Source: Porphyridium purpureum (Eukaryota > Rhodophyta > Bangiophyceae > Porphyridiales > Porphyridiaceae). Taken from it: a DNA stretch of 64,000 nucleotides. A program made the translations under genes and the position numbers. Below the pieces are notes generated by a model. That model was not told the DNA's origin and searched no databases. It worked only from the letters and a program-made list of their open reading frames with translations. The stretch spans positions 1,674,001 through 1,738,000 of the forward strand of contig VRMN01000002.1 of the NCBI GenBank assembly GCA_008690995.1, written 5' to 3'. This document shows positions 27,332 through 35,736 of this stretch, piece after piece. Within the stretch, counting starts at the first letter, position 1. Each line of letters opens with the position of its first letter.

Positions 27332-30300
27332 ATGGGTTCGCAAGAGATGGTCGTGCAGGTTGGGTCATGGATCGAGGCGTCCTTGTCGCCGGACGCGACG
27401 ACGCGACGACAGGCAGAGCACATGCTGCAGGCGTCCGAAGGCGCCGCCGGATTTGCCGTCGTGCTGCTGCAGCTCATGGCGAACGAGAGCGCCGCGCTGC
27501 ACGTCCGGCAGGCGGCCGCCGTCTACTTTAAGAACCTCGCAAAGCGCAAGTGGGAGGATCTTCCTGAACAGGACCGCACCGGCGTCAAGGAGGTGCTCAT
27601 CCGCGTCATGCTGAGCAGCCCGCTGGCCGTGCGCAGGCAGCTGAGTGAGGTTATGGCCATTATTGCCGAGTTCGAGTACCCGGAGAAGTGGCCACAGCTC
27701 ATGCCGGAGCTTTCGGCAAAACTCAAGGACGCGTGCGAAAAGGGCGACTGGCAGACACTCCAGGGCGTCGCAGAAACGCTGGACGCCGTGTTTGAAAGAT
27801 ACAGATTTCGATTTCGGAGCGACGATCTGTTTCGCGAAATTCTCTACTCGCTTGAACATATCGCGATCCCACTAACTGCGGCGTTTGGACTCACTAGTGC
27901 TGCGCTCTTCGCGGGCAAGTTTGCAGATTTGAAGCAGGGCGAACTGATGATGGACACGGCGCAGTCGCTCGTCTCGACCTATCACTCGCTTCTGTGGCAA
28001 GACATTCCGGCAGTTCTGGAAGACCACCTCAAAGAGTGGATGGAGCCCTTTCTCCGCTTCATGAGTTTGGAGGTGCCGAACCTTGAGGGAAGTCCCGACG
28101 AACTCGAACCCAGTTGCCTTGACAAGGTGCACGCCGCCATTCTGGACGTGTGCAGTCTTTTCCAGACAAAATACGAGGAAGAATTTCGTCCGTACCTCTC
28201 TGGACTGATCGCTGCGGCATGGACACTTCTCGTGAAACGCGGGAATGCGCCCAAGTTTGATTCGGTCGCTACGCGCGGTATCCTTTTCCTAACGATTGTG
28301 AGCAAAAGTGCTGACTATGCCATGTTCAAGGATCCGGGCACGCTACAGCAAATATGCGAAAAGATCGTTATTCCAAACATCGAGCTGCGCGCGGAGGACG
28401 AGGAACAGTTTGAGGACAACCCGATGGAGTACATTCGGAGGGATATGGAGGGTGCTGACGCCGAGAGTCGGCGTTCCTCCGCGGTGGAACTGGTCAAGGG
28501 TCTCACTGTCCATTTTGAAAGCCAAGTTACGGAGACGTTCTCGGCGTACGTGACCGCCATGCTAGCGAGCTATCAGCAGGATCCAGCGGGCAATTGGAAG
28601 TCCAAGGACGCAGCAATTTACATTGTGACGGCGCTGGGGTGGAAATCTGGAACTAAGAGTGGAGGCGCCACGCAGACCAGCCAGCTGGTAAATGTTCTGG
28701 ACTTTTTTAAGACGCACGTTGCGTCAGAATTGTCTCGTGCCGCCGCGAACCCGCCAAACATCCAGACACCGATTCTGGTCGCGGACGCCATAAAGTTTGC
28801 GACCTTGTTTCGCAACCAGATCAATAAGGAGCTGTACGGTGAGCTCATAGGTCTGTGCATCAGCCTGGCTTCTTCAAGCTTGGTCGTAATTCATACGTAC
28901 GCAGCGATCTGCATTGAACGCCTGCTCAGTGTCAAGGACACGGTTCAAGTCGGGGTCGGCAGCGGAGCCCCGATTGGTGCTCCGTCTGCCACCACCGCAT
29001 CTTTGCAACAAGCGCCATACTCGGTCGTCAAAGCGCAACGTTTCGGCAAGACCGATTTGGAGCGCCAATTGCCGACACTACTGGCAACCCTTTTTGCGCT
29101 CCTTGGGCCGGGCAGACCAGAAAATGAGTACATTATGCGATGCGTGCTGCGAATTATTGTCGTGAGCCAGGATCTGCTGGGTGCGCATGTGGGTCTCTTG
29201 ATCCAGGTGCTTCGCACGTCGCTCGAGCAAGCGTGCACGAACCCTGCCAACCCGAGGTTCAACCACTACCTCTTCGACGCGATCGCCTCGCTTATTCGAC
29301 AGCTTGCGTCACGGCGTGCCGAGTATTTGCAAGCGTTTGAGGCCGGGTTCTTCGGAATCTTCCAGAACATTCTGGCGAACGACGTGGTTGAGTTTATTCC
29401 GTACGTTCTTCAAATCCTGGCGCAATTGCTTGATGTACGCAGCTCATCAGCAAATGCAGTCGACACTCTCCCAGCGGCTTACGGTGCCCTGCTACCACCG
29501 CTGCTGTCCCCAGCGCTTTGGGACCGCTCCAGTTTTATCCCGGGCATGGTGCAATTTATTCAGGCGTTTGTTCGCAAGGCGCCCGATACAGTGATGGCGA
29601 ACAATCAATTGCCAGCCGTTCTTGGCATTTTCCAGAAGCTTGTGGCAAGCAAGACAAACGATCAACACGGTATCGGCTTGCTTTCAACCTGCGTCGAAGT
29701 CTACCCGCTGGACACGTTTAAAGTGTACCTGCCCGATGTAATCAAGATTCTGGTTATCCGGCTTCAAACGGCAAAGACTTCACGCTTTGTGCTCAAATTT
29801 CTGGCGCTGTTGGGCCTCATCTTGATGCGGTACGGCGTAGCGGCATTGGTTGCGTGCTTCGACGCGCTTCAGCAGCATCTTTTTGCAACGCTGCTGCAAC
29901 AAGTGTGGCTGAAAGACGTACCGACTGTGGCATTCCCGATCGACCGCAAGTTGTGCTCGCTCGGAGGTGCGGTTCTCATTTCGTCCGATGTTTTCACCGC
30001 TCCCCCGTATAACGCACTGGTAGGACCGCTGCTGAACACCACTATTGCCCTTTTGGAAGGCATTCAGATGGACGCCTTGGATCAAGGCAGCGACGATGAG
30101 ACGGATATCATGGCCGCTGGCGCGCCTGGCGGCGGAGATCATGCGGATAACAACATCATGTTTGCTCAGCTCGCGCACGCGGCGAAGGCCAGGCACCACG
30201 ACCCGTTTCCGGACGTCTCTCCTCGCGCGGTTTTGGTCGAGCACGTGTCACTGCTGATGACGCGGGATCCGGATGTGCTCGGCAAGGTAGGCGTCGAACC

Positions 30301-30361
30301 GGCAGCTCAAGCCGCACTCGCGTCCTACTTTCTGGCTGCCGGCAAGACGCTGGGCAAGTGA
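27332..30361 (+). CDS. CSE1: Exportin-2 (CSE1/CAS), importin-alpha re-exporter
   Basis: 1009 residues, close to the 960-970 of yeast and human CSE1, in one exon. The N-terminus has the importin-beta N-terminal HEAT region (ATTRRQAEHMLQ, LHVRQAAAVYFKNLAKRKW, EYPEKWPQLMPEL). CSE1-specific blocks follow: DDLFREILYSLEHIAIPLT, MEYIRRDMEGADAESRRSSAVELVKGL (human YIRRDLEGSD...) and KDAAIYIVTALGWK. The protein binds RanGTP and carries importin-alpha out of the nucleus. Two small insertions account for the extra length: a Gly/Ala/Ser stretch near residue 540-555, and an acidic, Gly-rich stretch before the C-terminal helices. Promoter elements lie just upstream. Confidence 0.93.
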   Translation: MGSQEMVVQVGSWIEASLSPDATTRRQAEHMLQASEGAAGFAVVLLQLMANESAALHVRQAAAVYFKNLAKRKWEDLPEQDRTGVKEVLIRVMLSSPLAVRRQLSEVMAIIAEFEYPEKWPQLMPELSAKLKDACEKGDWQTLQGVAETLDAVFERYRFRFRSDDLFREILYSLEHIAIPLTAAFGLTSAALFAGKFADLKQGELMMDTAQSLVSTYHSLLWQDIPAVLEDHLKEWMEPFLRFMSLEVPNLEGSPDELEPSCLDKVHAAILDVCSLFQTKYEEEFRPYLSGLIAAAWTLLVKRGNAPKFDSVATRGILFLTIVSKSADYAMFKDPGTLQQICEKIVIPNIELRAEDEEQFEDNPMEYIRRDMEGADAESRRSSAVELVKGLTVHFESQVTETFSAYVTAMLASYQQDPAGNWKSKDAAIYIVTALGWKSGTKSGGATQTSQLVNVLDFFKTHVASELSRAAANPPNIQTPILVADAIKFATLFRNQINKELYGELIGLCISLASSSLVVIHTYAAICIERLLSVKDTVQVGVGSGAPIGAPSATTASLQQAPYSVVKAQRFGKTDLERQLPTLLATLFALLGPGRPENEYIMRCVLRIIVVSQDLLGAHVGLLIQVLRTSLEQACTNPANPRFNHYLFDAIASLIRQLASRRAEYLQAFEAGFFGIFQNILANDVVEFIPYVLQILAQLLDVRSSSANAVDTLPAAYGALLPPLLSPALWDRSSFIPGMVQFIQAFVRKAPDTVMANNQLPAVLGIFQKLVASKTNDQHGIGLLSTCVEVYPLDTFKVYLPDVIKILVIRLQTAKTSRFVLKFLALLGLILMRYGVAALVACFDALQQHLFATLLQQVWLKDVPTVAFPIDRKLCSLGGAVLISSDVFTAPPYNALVGPLLNTTIALLEGIQMDALDQGSDDETDIMAAGAPGGGDHADNNIMFAQLAHAAKARHHDPFPDVSPRAVLVEHVSLLMTRDPDVLGKVGVEPAAQAALASYFLAAGKTLGK

Positions 30362-30648
30362 CATGATGAGGGCATGGCCGCGAGCATCTGTACTGCAGAG
30401 ACCATGTAAATGTGATTCTTACTTGACTGGCGCAAGTCAGTGTATTCATGGAAGGAGACCAGGATACCTGGCGCCTGCCGCGTGTTCCGTGTGCCTGCCG
30501 TCTGCGGAAACTCCCAGAACCAACAGAAATAAAACGAGCCAGGTGGGAGGCTGAGGGCAATAGTCTGCACTTGGCGACCCGAAGAACGAGCGTTTGCAGG
30601 TGATGGTATTGGAGCAACGTGAAGCAAAGCGATAAAAGAGGCTGAGCA

Positions 30649-30810
30649 ATGAAACGTTTCAATCTCTTGAAGACCAAGATGGTGAGCAACAAGGCAAGCG
30701 CTTTTGAAGACAAGTTGGTGTCTGTGCTGCAGGCTTTCAACAAGGATGGGATACCTAAAGACAAGCATGGCTTGGATTCGGACGGGGATAGCCTTGACGT
30801 CGACTTGTGA
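30649..30810 (+). CDS. Possible 53-residue protein
   Basis: ATG to TGA with a strikingly protein-like composition: a Lys/Asn-rich amphipathic helix (LLKTKMVSNKASAFEDKLV), then SVLQAFNKDGIPKDKHG and an acidic end DSDGDSLDVDL. An in-frame stop lies two codons upstream, so either the ATG is real or this is a terminal exon. It is 290 bp after the CSE1 stop on the same strand. No family recognised; chance is not excluded. Confidence 0.3.
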   Translation: MKRFNLLKTKMVSNKASAFEDKLVSVLQAFNKDGIPKDKHGLDSDGDSLDVDL

Positions 30811-31050
30811 AACCATCGGGGCTCTCTTAGGAGACAGTCGCGCGCGATTTTTGCGGCAGCCGTCGGAGCATACAAATGGATGGTTTTTCGATCGGCAGCT
30901 GTCTCGCTGGTACGGTAATATGAGAAAATTTGTCGGAGTGGGCAAGGAATAGATTCGGTCGCGCTGTATTCATACCCGCAGACTCGTTCGCATCATTCCT
31001 TTCTTCGCGCAATCGGCATAAGAGCTGGTTCGTGTGGGCTTGCACTCAGT

Positions 31051-31205
31051 ACGCTGAAGCTTCCCTTGATCGCTAGGACACGAACGTGCCCTTTGAGTCG
31101 GCGTGCTGAAGCTTGCATTGGCACATAGAACAATGCATGGCATCAGCTTACCATGACACCAGAACATGGTTGCTTGTTTTGATTGAGCGTGCTGAAGCTT
31201 ACATT
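31051..31205 (+). repeat. Three dispersed copies of CGTGCTGAAGCTTNCATT
   Basis: Copies start near 31051 (ACGCTGAAGCTTCC, degraded), 31101 (GCGTGCTGAAGCTTGCATT) and 31187 (GCGTGCTGAAGCTTACATT). All are in the same direction, 50 and 86 bp apart. The last two differ at one of 19 positions. The core GCTGAAGC/AAGCTT is partly self-complementary. Confidence 0.6.
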
Positions 31206-31888
31206 CACATGCAAATACCGTTGTTTCGCGTTACTTTGACGCGTGAGCGCTCTGATAGAATCCTTCGGATCCTTCCCGTGTTCGTGTTGGTGGTTTACAT
31301 GAGAGCAGCTGCTTGTGTGCTCCGATTCAGCATGCAAGAGTTGCGCACGCCTTGATGTGGCCATTACGGTTGGTATCGGCGACATCAGAAGCAAGTGCGG
31401 GGTGTCTTTCCGGTTGTCCCTGTTGTAGTCTTTTGTTGGCTGGTGCTACCTGCCAAGTGTTTGCAGTGTGTTGCGGTTGTAGTGCCATGTCGCGGAGAGC
31501 AGTTCTCTGAGACGGGATGAATTTGACTTTATCCTCTTCTTTGTTCTCAAGTGCCCTGATTAGCGTTGAAATCATTGAAAGATGGTCCGCTGAGCGAAAA
31601 TCACTCTTCCTTTTTTTCCCGTACCATCGAGTCAAACTCGCGCGACTCGCTGACATTTTCAGCCACTAGCAGTGCGTTAATATGCCACGCTCTTGCCCGA
31701 GAGACCGTCGCTTCTTTCTTTTTTCCTTGCGCTCATTGAACGAACTCGACTAAATCTAGCACCCGCGTATTGGTGATTCGCGTCCTCACTTGTTCTACAA
31801 ACATTACGATTGTTGGACATCCCCAGACAGAGCACGACAAGGATTCTCAGTTGTCCCTCAGGCCGTCTTCATTTATTCGAAGTCTGTT

Positions 31889-31913
31889 GAAATCTTCGCA
31901 TCTTCGCATCTTC
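31889..31913. repeat. Short tandem repeat ATCTTCGC x3
   Basis: Three head-to-tail copies of an 8-bp ATCTTCGC unit in the gene-poor stretch. No role seen. Confidence 0.6.
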
Positions 31914-32172
31914 GCGTTGCATCTTTTTTCCCGGGTGCTAACTATATCACTAGTCGAGGTATCTCGCGAATCTCTTGTGGCCTGCTCAGATGAGAGCTCA
32001 CTGTTCCGTCGAGTCTGAACCCGCTGCTTCATGACCTTCAAGTTTGTAGCGCGCACATACTTTCACGCAGGTATACCGCCACATGCAGAGCTTGTCCTGA
32101 TGAGAAGAGATTTCAAACTCGCGCTTTCGAATCGACTTAAAGGCTGGGATTGTTTTGGCCGGACCTGCTGTG

Positions 32173-32553
32173 CTATCTCAGTGCCCACTGCCATGACAAT
32201 TTTGGACGGGTGAGCTCTGAGTCAAATTCGCGGACCGCGAAAGACCATTCATCTGCTTCGGCACACTGCTTTGAGCTTGCAATATGCGGCGCTGTCAGTG
32301 AATCTTGCAGATTGGCGGCGACTGCGCCAGGTACCGCTTGTTGAATAGTTTGAGGAATTTGCGTTGCATTCGCCCGCTGTAACTCTAATAAAGCGTTCCC
32401 CAAAACTTGGTTTGCTCGGTAAGCGTGGACCACCGAGATATTGTCGATTCCTAGAATGAGACACTTCTTGCTGTCATTGGTATTTGCTTGGAGCCGTGCC
32501 ATATACACGAAAAATTGTTCGTGAGCGTTTGGATTCCGCTTGCTCGCTCCAAC
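32173..32553 (-). other. Possible terminal exon on the minus strand
   Basis: An open segment that starts right after ...TTGCAG, a plausible 3' splice site, with a stop in frame just before it. It reads about 126 codons to the stop, with a coherent helical stretch (HEQFFVYMARLQANTND, KKCLILGIDNISVVHAYRA, VLGNALLELQRAN). No upstream exon can be placed and no family is recognised, so this is only a candidate. Confidence 0.2.
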
Positions 32554-32772
32554 CTGCAATCAGCTGAGGTTCGTTCCCCTCCATGACCTGGAAAGAACAG
32601 CTGCAATATTTTCTTCTTCTGAAACCAGGGCATACGACGCCAAGGATGGCGGGTGTGCGAGTGTCAATGGAGCCAGTGCGCGTGAGACACCAGTGAAGCC
32701 AGTGTGCTGAGCAACAGCGCTCGAACGTTTCCGCACACCGCGCGCTGAACACCCGCTGAACCGGTCACCGAA

Positions 32773-32813
32773 GTACAGCGTGACTCCACGCACCCGGTTC
32801 GTAGTGTACAGCG
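32773..32813. promoter_or_regulatory. Two GTACAGCG elements upstream of LpxB
   Basis: GTACAGCG at 32773-32780 and 32806-32813, 33 bp apart, a T-to-C variant of GTACAGTG. They lie 208-250 bp upstream of the LpxB ATG. Confidence 0.4.
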
Positions 32814-33020
32814 ACAAAGCGCTCAAACCGGTCGAACCGTTTTCGGGAACGGTCCGTGTGCGGTGAAATTTCTGGCCGAGTGCGGGAGAATTGGAAGACG
32901 GAAGCAGACGGACGCGAAGCAGGCGCCAAGTGGATACGGTCACTGCGCGTGAGGGTGCAATGTGGGTGTGCGAACGTTGGTTGTGGCTGGTTTGAGAGCT
33001 TTCCAGACCGCACTGGATGG

Positions 33021-34397
33021 ATGAAGCTGCTACATGTGTTGAGGTTGTATGTGGTGGCTGGAGAGGCGTCTGGAGACCGGCTGGCGGCCCGCGCAGTGAC
33101 GTCGCTGGCCGCGCTGGCCCGGGAGCACGGCGTGCGCGTCGAGGTGCACGGGGTGGGAGGGCCGGCGATGCGCGTTTCGGCGGCCGCCGCTGACGTCATC
33201 GCCTCGGGCACAGAGGGAGCAAGCGAGGCTGGCGCTGCGCGATCCTCGTTTCGATCTCTCCTGGACCTCTCCCGCCTCTCAGTCATGGGCATAGGGCACG
33301 TCCTGCTCGCCGCTCCACGATTATGGTACATGCAGCGTCAAGTGGTCAAGGATATTGAGCGCATCCGGCCACACGTCGTCTTGTTTGTTGATTTTAAAGC
33401 ATTTAACAAACGTGTCGCCAAACGTGTTCAGCACATGCGCCGCTTCAAAGAAGGTAGCCCCAGAACAGCATTGCTCCAATACGTCGCGCCGTCCATATGG
33501 GCATGGCGCTCGAGCCGTGCCGGCTCGCTGCGCTATGCCTCGCTTTTTGATGAGATTATGCTTTTGTTTCCGTTTGAGCGTCGTGCGTGGAACGCATTTG
33601 GCATTGCGCACGCATTCCTAGTTGGATCGCCCGCCGTTGAGGTCATGCTTGACGCCCGACTCTGGACGGCTTTAAAGCGTGTCTCTCAAATACGGCAAAA
33701 TCAGAGAGAGCAAACAGGCAGCCACATTGTTCTCATGCCTGGAAGCCGTCCGGATGAGTTGCACCATTGCATGCCTGTTCTCACAGCAGCGCTGAAAAGA
33801 ATCGCAGCGAGCTGCACTGGATATACACGCGTGGCATCTGTCACTTGCATTGTGGCCGAAAGCGTTGCGGAGCTTTTTTCCACCACGCACCTCAGCCGTT
33901 TAGTCGATTCTCTCACTGGAAGCTCTGTCACCGTGAACGTACACGTGAACACGCAGGCTCCCGAATCGTCAAGGCGAATTCCTGAAAACCTCAAGATCCT
34001 CGCATCAAGCGATCTCGCCATTGTGACGAGCGGCACAGCGGTTCTGGAGGCCGCCTTGGGAAGCACTCCGACTGTTTGTGTGTATCTGACTGACTGGCTT
34101 ACCAGTCTTATCGCCAAGCGCCGGGCGCAAGTGACGTGCGCATCCATACCAAACTTGATTCTGAATCGTACGGCCATCCCAGAACTCTTATTCGAGCAAT
34201 GCACAGAGGACCGAGTGGCGCAAAGCGCATGTGACTTGTTGAGAGATGAAGCTTCACGAAAGAAGCAGTTGCATGACGTGGCAATTGCTTTGCGCTGGCT
34301 GAGGCGCGAGCACTGCAGGCATTATGGAGGCGAAGTACCGTCGGCGCTCGTCGCGCAACGTATTCTTTATCACTACAACAAGGTCGAGAGAAGATGA
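33021..34397 (+). CDS. lpxB: Lipid-A-disaccharide synthase LpxB
   Basis: 458 residues from the ATG at 33021, which falls directly before the conserved start. LpxB motifs in order: VVAGEASGD (11-19), HGVGGPAM, LSVMGIGHVL, VDFKAFNKRV, QYVAPSIWAWR, HAFLVGSPAVE, VLMPGSRPDE, SDLAIVTSGTAVLEAALGSTPTVCVY and SIPNLILNRTAIPELL. The enzyme joins UDP-diacylglucosamine and lipid X to make the lipid A disaccharide. Plants keep this pathway in mitochondria; in red algae the product and site are unclear. It is longer than bacterial LpxB (about 380) because of Arg/Ser-rich inserts. No clear presequence is visible at this start; the frame is open further upstream, so a longer targeted form is possible. No other lpx gene is in the window. 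Confidence 0.9.
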   Translation: MKLLHVLRLYVVAGEASGDRLAARAVTSLAALAREHGVRVEVHGVGGPAMRVSAAAADVIASGTEGASEAGAARSSFRSLLDLSRLSVMGIGHVLLAAPRLWYMQRQVVKDIERIRPHVVLFVDFKAFNKRVAKRVQHMRRFKEGSPRTALLQYVAPSIWAWRSSRAGSLRYASLFDEIMLLFPFERRAWNAFGIAHAFLVGSPAVEVMLDARLWTALKRVSQIRQNQREQTGSHIVLMPGSRPDELHHCMPVLTAALKRIAASCTGYTRVASVTCIVAESVAELFSTTHLSRLVDSLTGSSVTVNVHVNTQAPESSRRIPENLKILASSDLAIVTSGTAVLEAALGSTPTVCVYLTDWLTSLIAKRRAQVTCASIPNLILNRTAIPELLFEQCTEDRVAQSACDLLRDEASRKKQLHDVAIALRWLRREHCRHYGGEVPSALVAQRILYHYNKVERR

Positions 34398-34436
34398 TAC
34401 TTTGACGTCGCTCCTGCCCCGTAGGACTGGATCGCA

Positions 34437-35612
34437 TCAATCACCCTCCAAGATGTACATATCTGAAAGTGCCAGCTTAATCTCTTCCATTCCGCTTCGT
34501 TCTTCGGCAATCAGCTTTGCGTACCTGCTGTTCTCCAGCTCAAGCATCTTCTGTTCACGAAGGCGGAGAGCGAGCATGTTGTTTTCGGATTCGTCCGTGC
34601 TCAAACGATCATTCTTGAGATCTCGAATCTGTGTCGACAGCACTTGCAGCTTTTTAGACACTAGCAATTGCGCTCGCTCCAATGACTTGGTTCTTTGCTG
34701 CGACATTTGCGAAAGAAATAACATGAGCTTTCCCTCTTGTAAGAGCACGTCATTCTCACTTTGATCGCCATCTTCAACGAGATCACGCAGTAATTTTCTT
34801 TCGTCATAAAGCTCATCCATCTCAACCGCAAACTCTTCCCCACTGCTTTCTGATTCGTAGGGGTGGTCCACGACTACAAATTCTTTCGGTCCTGAACTCT
34901 CGTCAAGCATCCAAATTTCCTCCTCCTCCTCCTCATCTTCACTCAAGGCCGCATCAGATTCCGCACCTGGATCGTCGTCCCCGAAGCTCTGCACCCAAAC
35001 CTTCTCAGCTTGGTCTTCATCCTCAAGCCCGGCCATTCCCCAGTCCCAATCAATACCATTACCTGTCCCCTTGGGCTGGCTTTGAGAAAACATGGTGCTA
35101 GCGTCATCCAACTCGCCAAACGACACGACCCCTTTCTCCGCGTCGAAGATCTCGAACGAGCCCATACTGGGGTCATAAAAAAAGTCAGTCTTCATCGAGT
35201 CTGAGGACTTTTCACTTTGGCCATCAATACGAGCGTCCTCATCTTCCAAAAGTCCCGCATCTTCCTGCAGCAGCGAGTACGCATCTTCCTGCTCATCGTC
35301 TTCGTCGTCGCTCAGCTCGGCGTCCTCCAAGTCTGAATCAGAATCAGGCTCTATCACTCTCTCATTCTCCAGCACATCCCACAACGGGACATCCTCGCCC
35401 TTGCTGCCTTTCCTCCTCGCGGAAACGACAACTGCACAAGCACTGCCCGTTTGCGTCCTGCACGGTGACGATCTGTGAGCCATCCACCGCTTCGCTAGCG
35501 TGCATGTCGCGCTTCCGGGCCTTTGGCATCGTGAGGTCACCAATATCGGTGTCATGCCCCACGCCACGCACGACGGCGCCGCTGCATTAGTCTTCCGCAT
35601 GCTTATTCCCAT
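34437..35612 (-). CDS. Acidic coiled-coil protein with plastid-type presequence
   Basis: 391 residues; ATG at 35612 or 35600. The first 70 residues are basic, rich in Ala, Ser, Cys and Arg, and end VVVSARRKGSKG, like a plastid transit peptide. The rest is very acidic (SDSDLEDAELSDDEDDE, SEDEEEEEEIW) with short hydrophobic islands such as FFYDPSMGSFEIFD. The last 110 residues form a long helix likely to be a coiled coil (RTKSLERAQLLVSKKLQVLSTQ...LRLREQKMLELENSRYAKLIAEE). No family is recognised. It converges with LpxB, with 39 bp between stop codons. Confidence 0.7.
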   Translation of the reverse strand: MGISMRKTNAAAPSCVAWGMTPILVTSRCQRPGSATCTLAKRWMAHRSSPCRTQTGSACAVVVSARRKGSKGEDVPLWDVLENERVIEPDSDSDLEDAELSDDEDDEQEDAYSLLQEDAGLLEDEDARIDGQSEKSSDSMKTDFFYDPSMGSFEIFDAEKGVVSFGELDDASTMFSQSQPKGTGNGIDWDWGMAGLEDEDQAEKVWVQSFGDDDPGAESDAALSEDEEEEEEIWMLDESSGPKEFVVVDHPYESESSGEEFAVEMDELYDERKLLRDLVEDGDQSENDVLLQEGKLMLFLSQMSQQRTKSLERAQLLVSKKLQVLSTQIRDLKNDRLSTDESENNMLALRLREQKMLELENSRYAKLIAEERSGMEEIKLALSDMYILEGD

Positions 35613-35736
35613 CTGGACTACATCCGCACCACGTGCGCACGGGGCGAGAATCGGCGAACGCCCAGTTCCGGGTCTGGAACCGCAGACCAGAGTAGACAGA
35701 GGTTACCTTACCACTTCGTCTTTACTACCATGACAC

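Larger units (their letters stand above)
30362..32772. other. Gene-poor 2.4-kb stretch
   Basis: The longest gap in the window, locally less GC-rich. Open frames exist on both strands but none shows a recognisable family. It holds a possible 53-residue frame (30649-30810), a 50-residue frame of weaker appeal at 31517-31669 (plus), three copies of a 17-19-bp motif (31051-31205), an 8-bp tandem repeat (31889-31913) and one minus-strand segment (32173-32553) with protein-like composition. Non-coding RNA or a multi-exon gene is possible. Confidence 0.45.

Noticed and set aside
30325-30945. 206- and 239-residue minus-strand frames after CSE1
   Set aside because: They overlap the CSE1 end or its 3' flank, show no family and have mixed composition.
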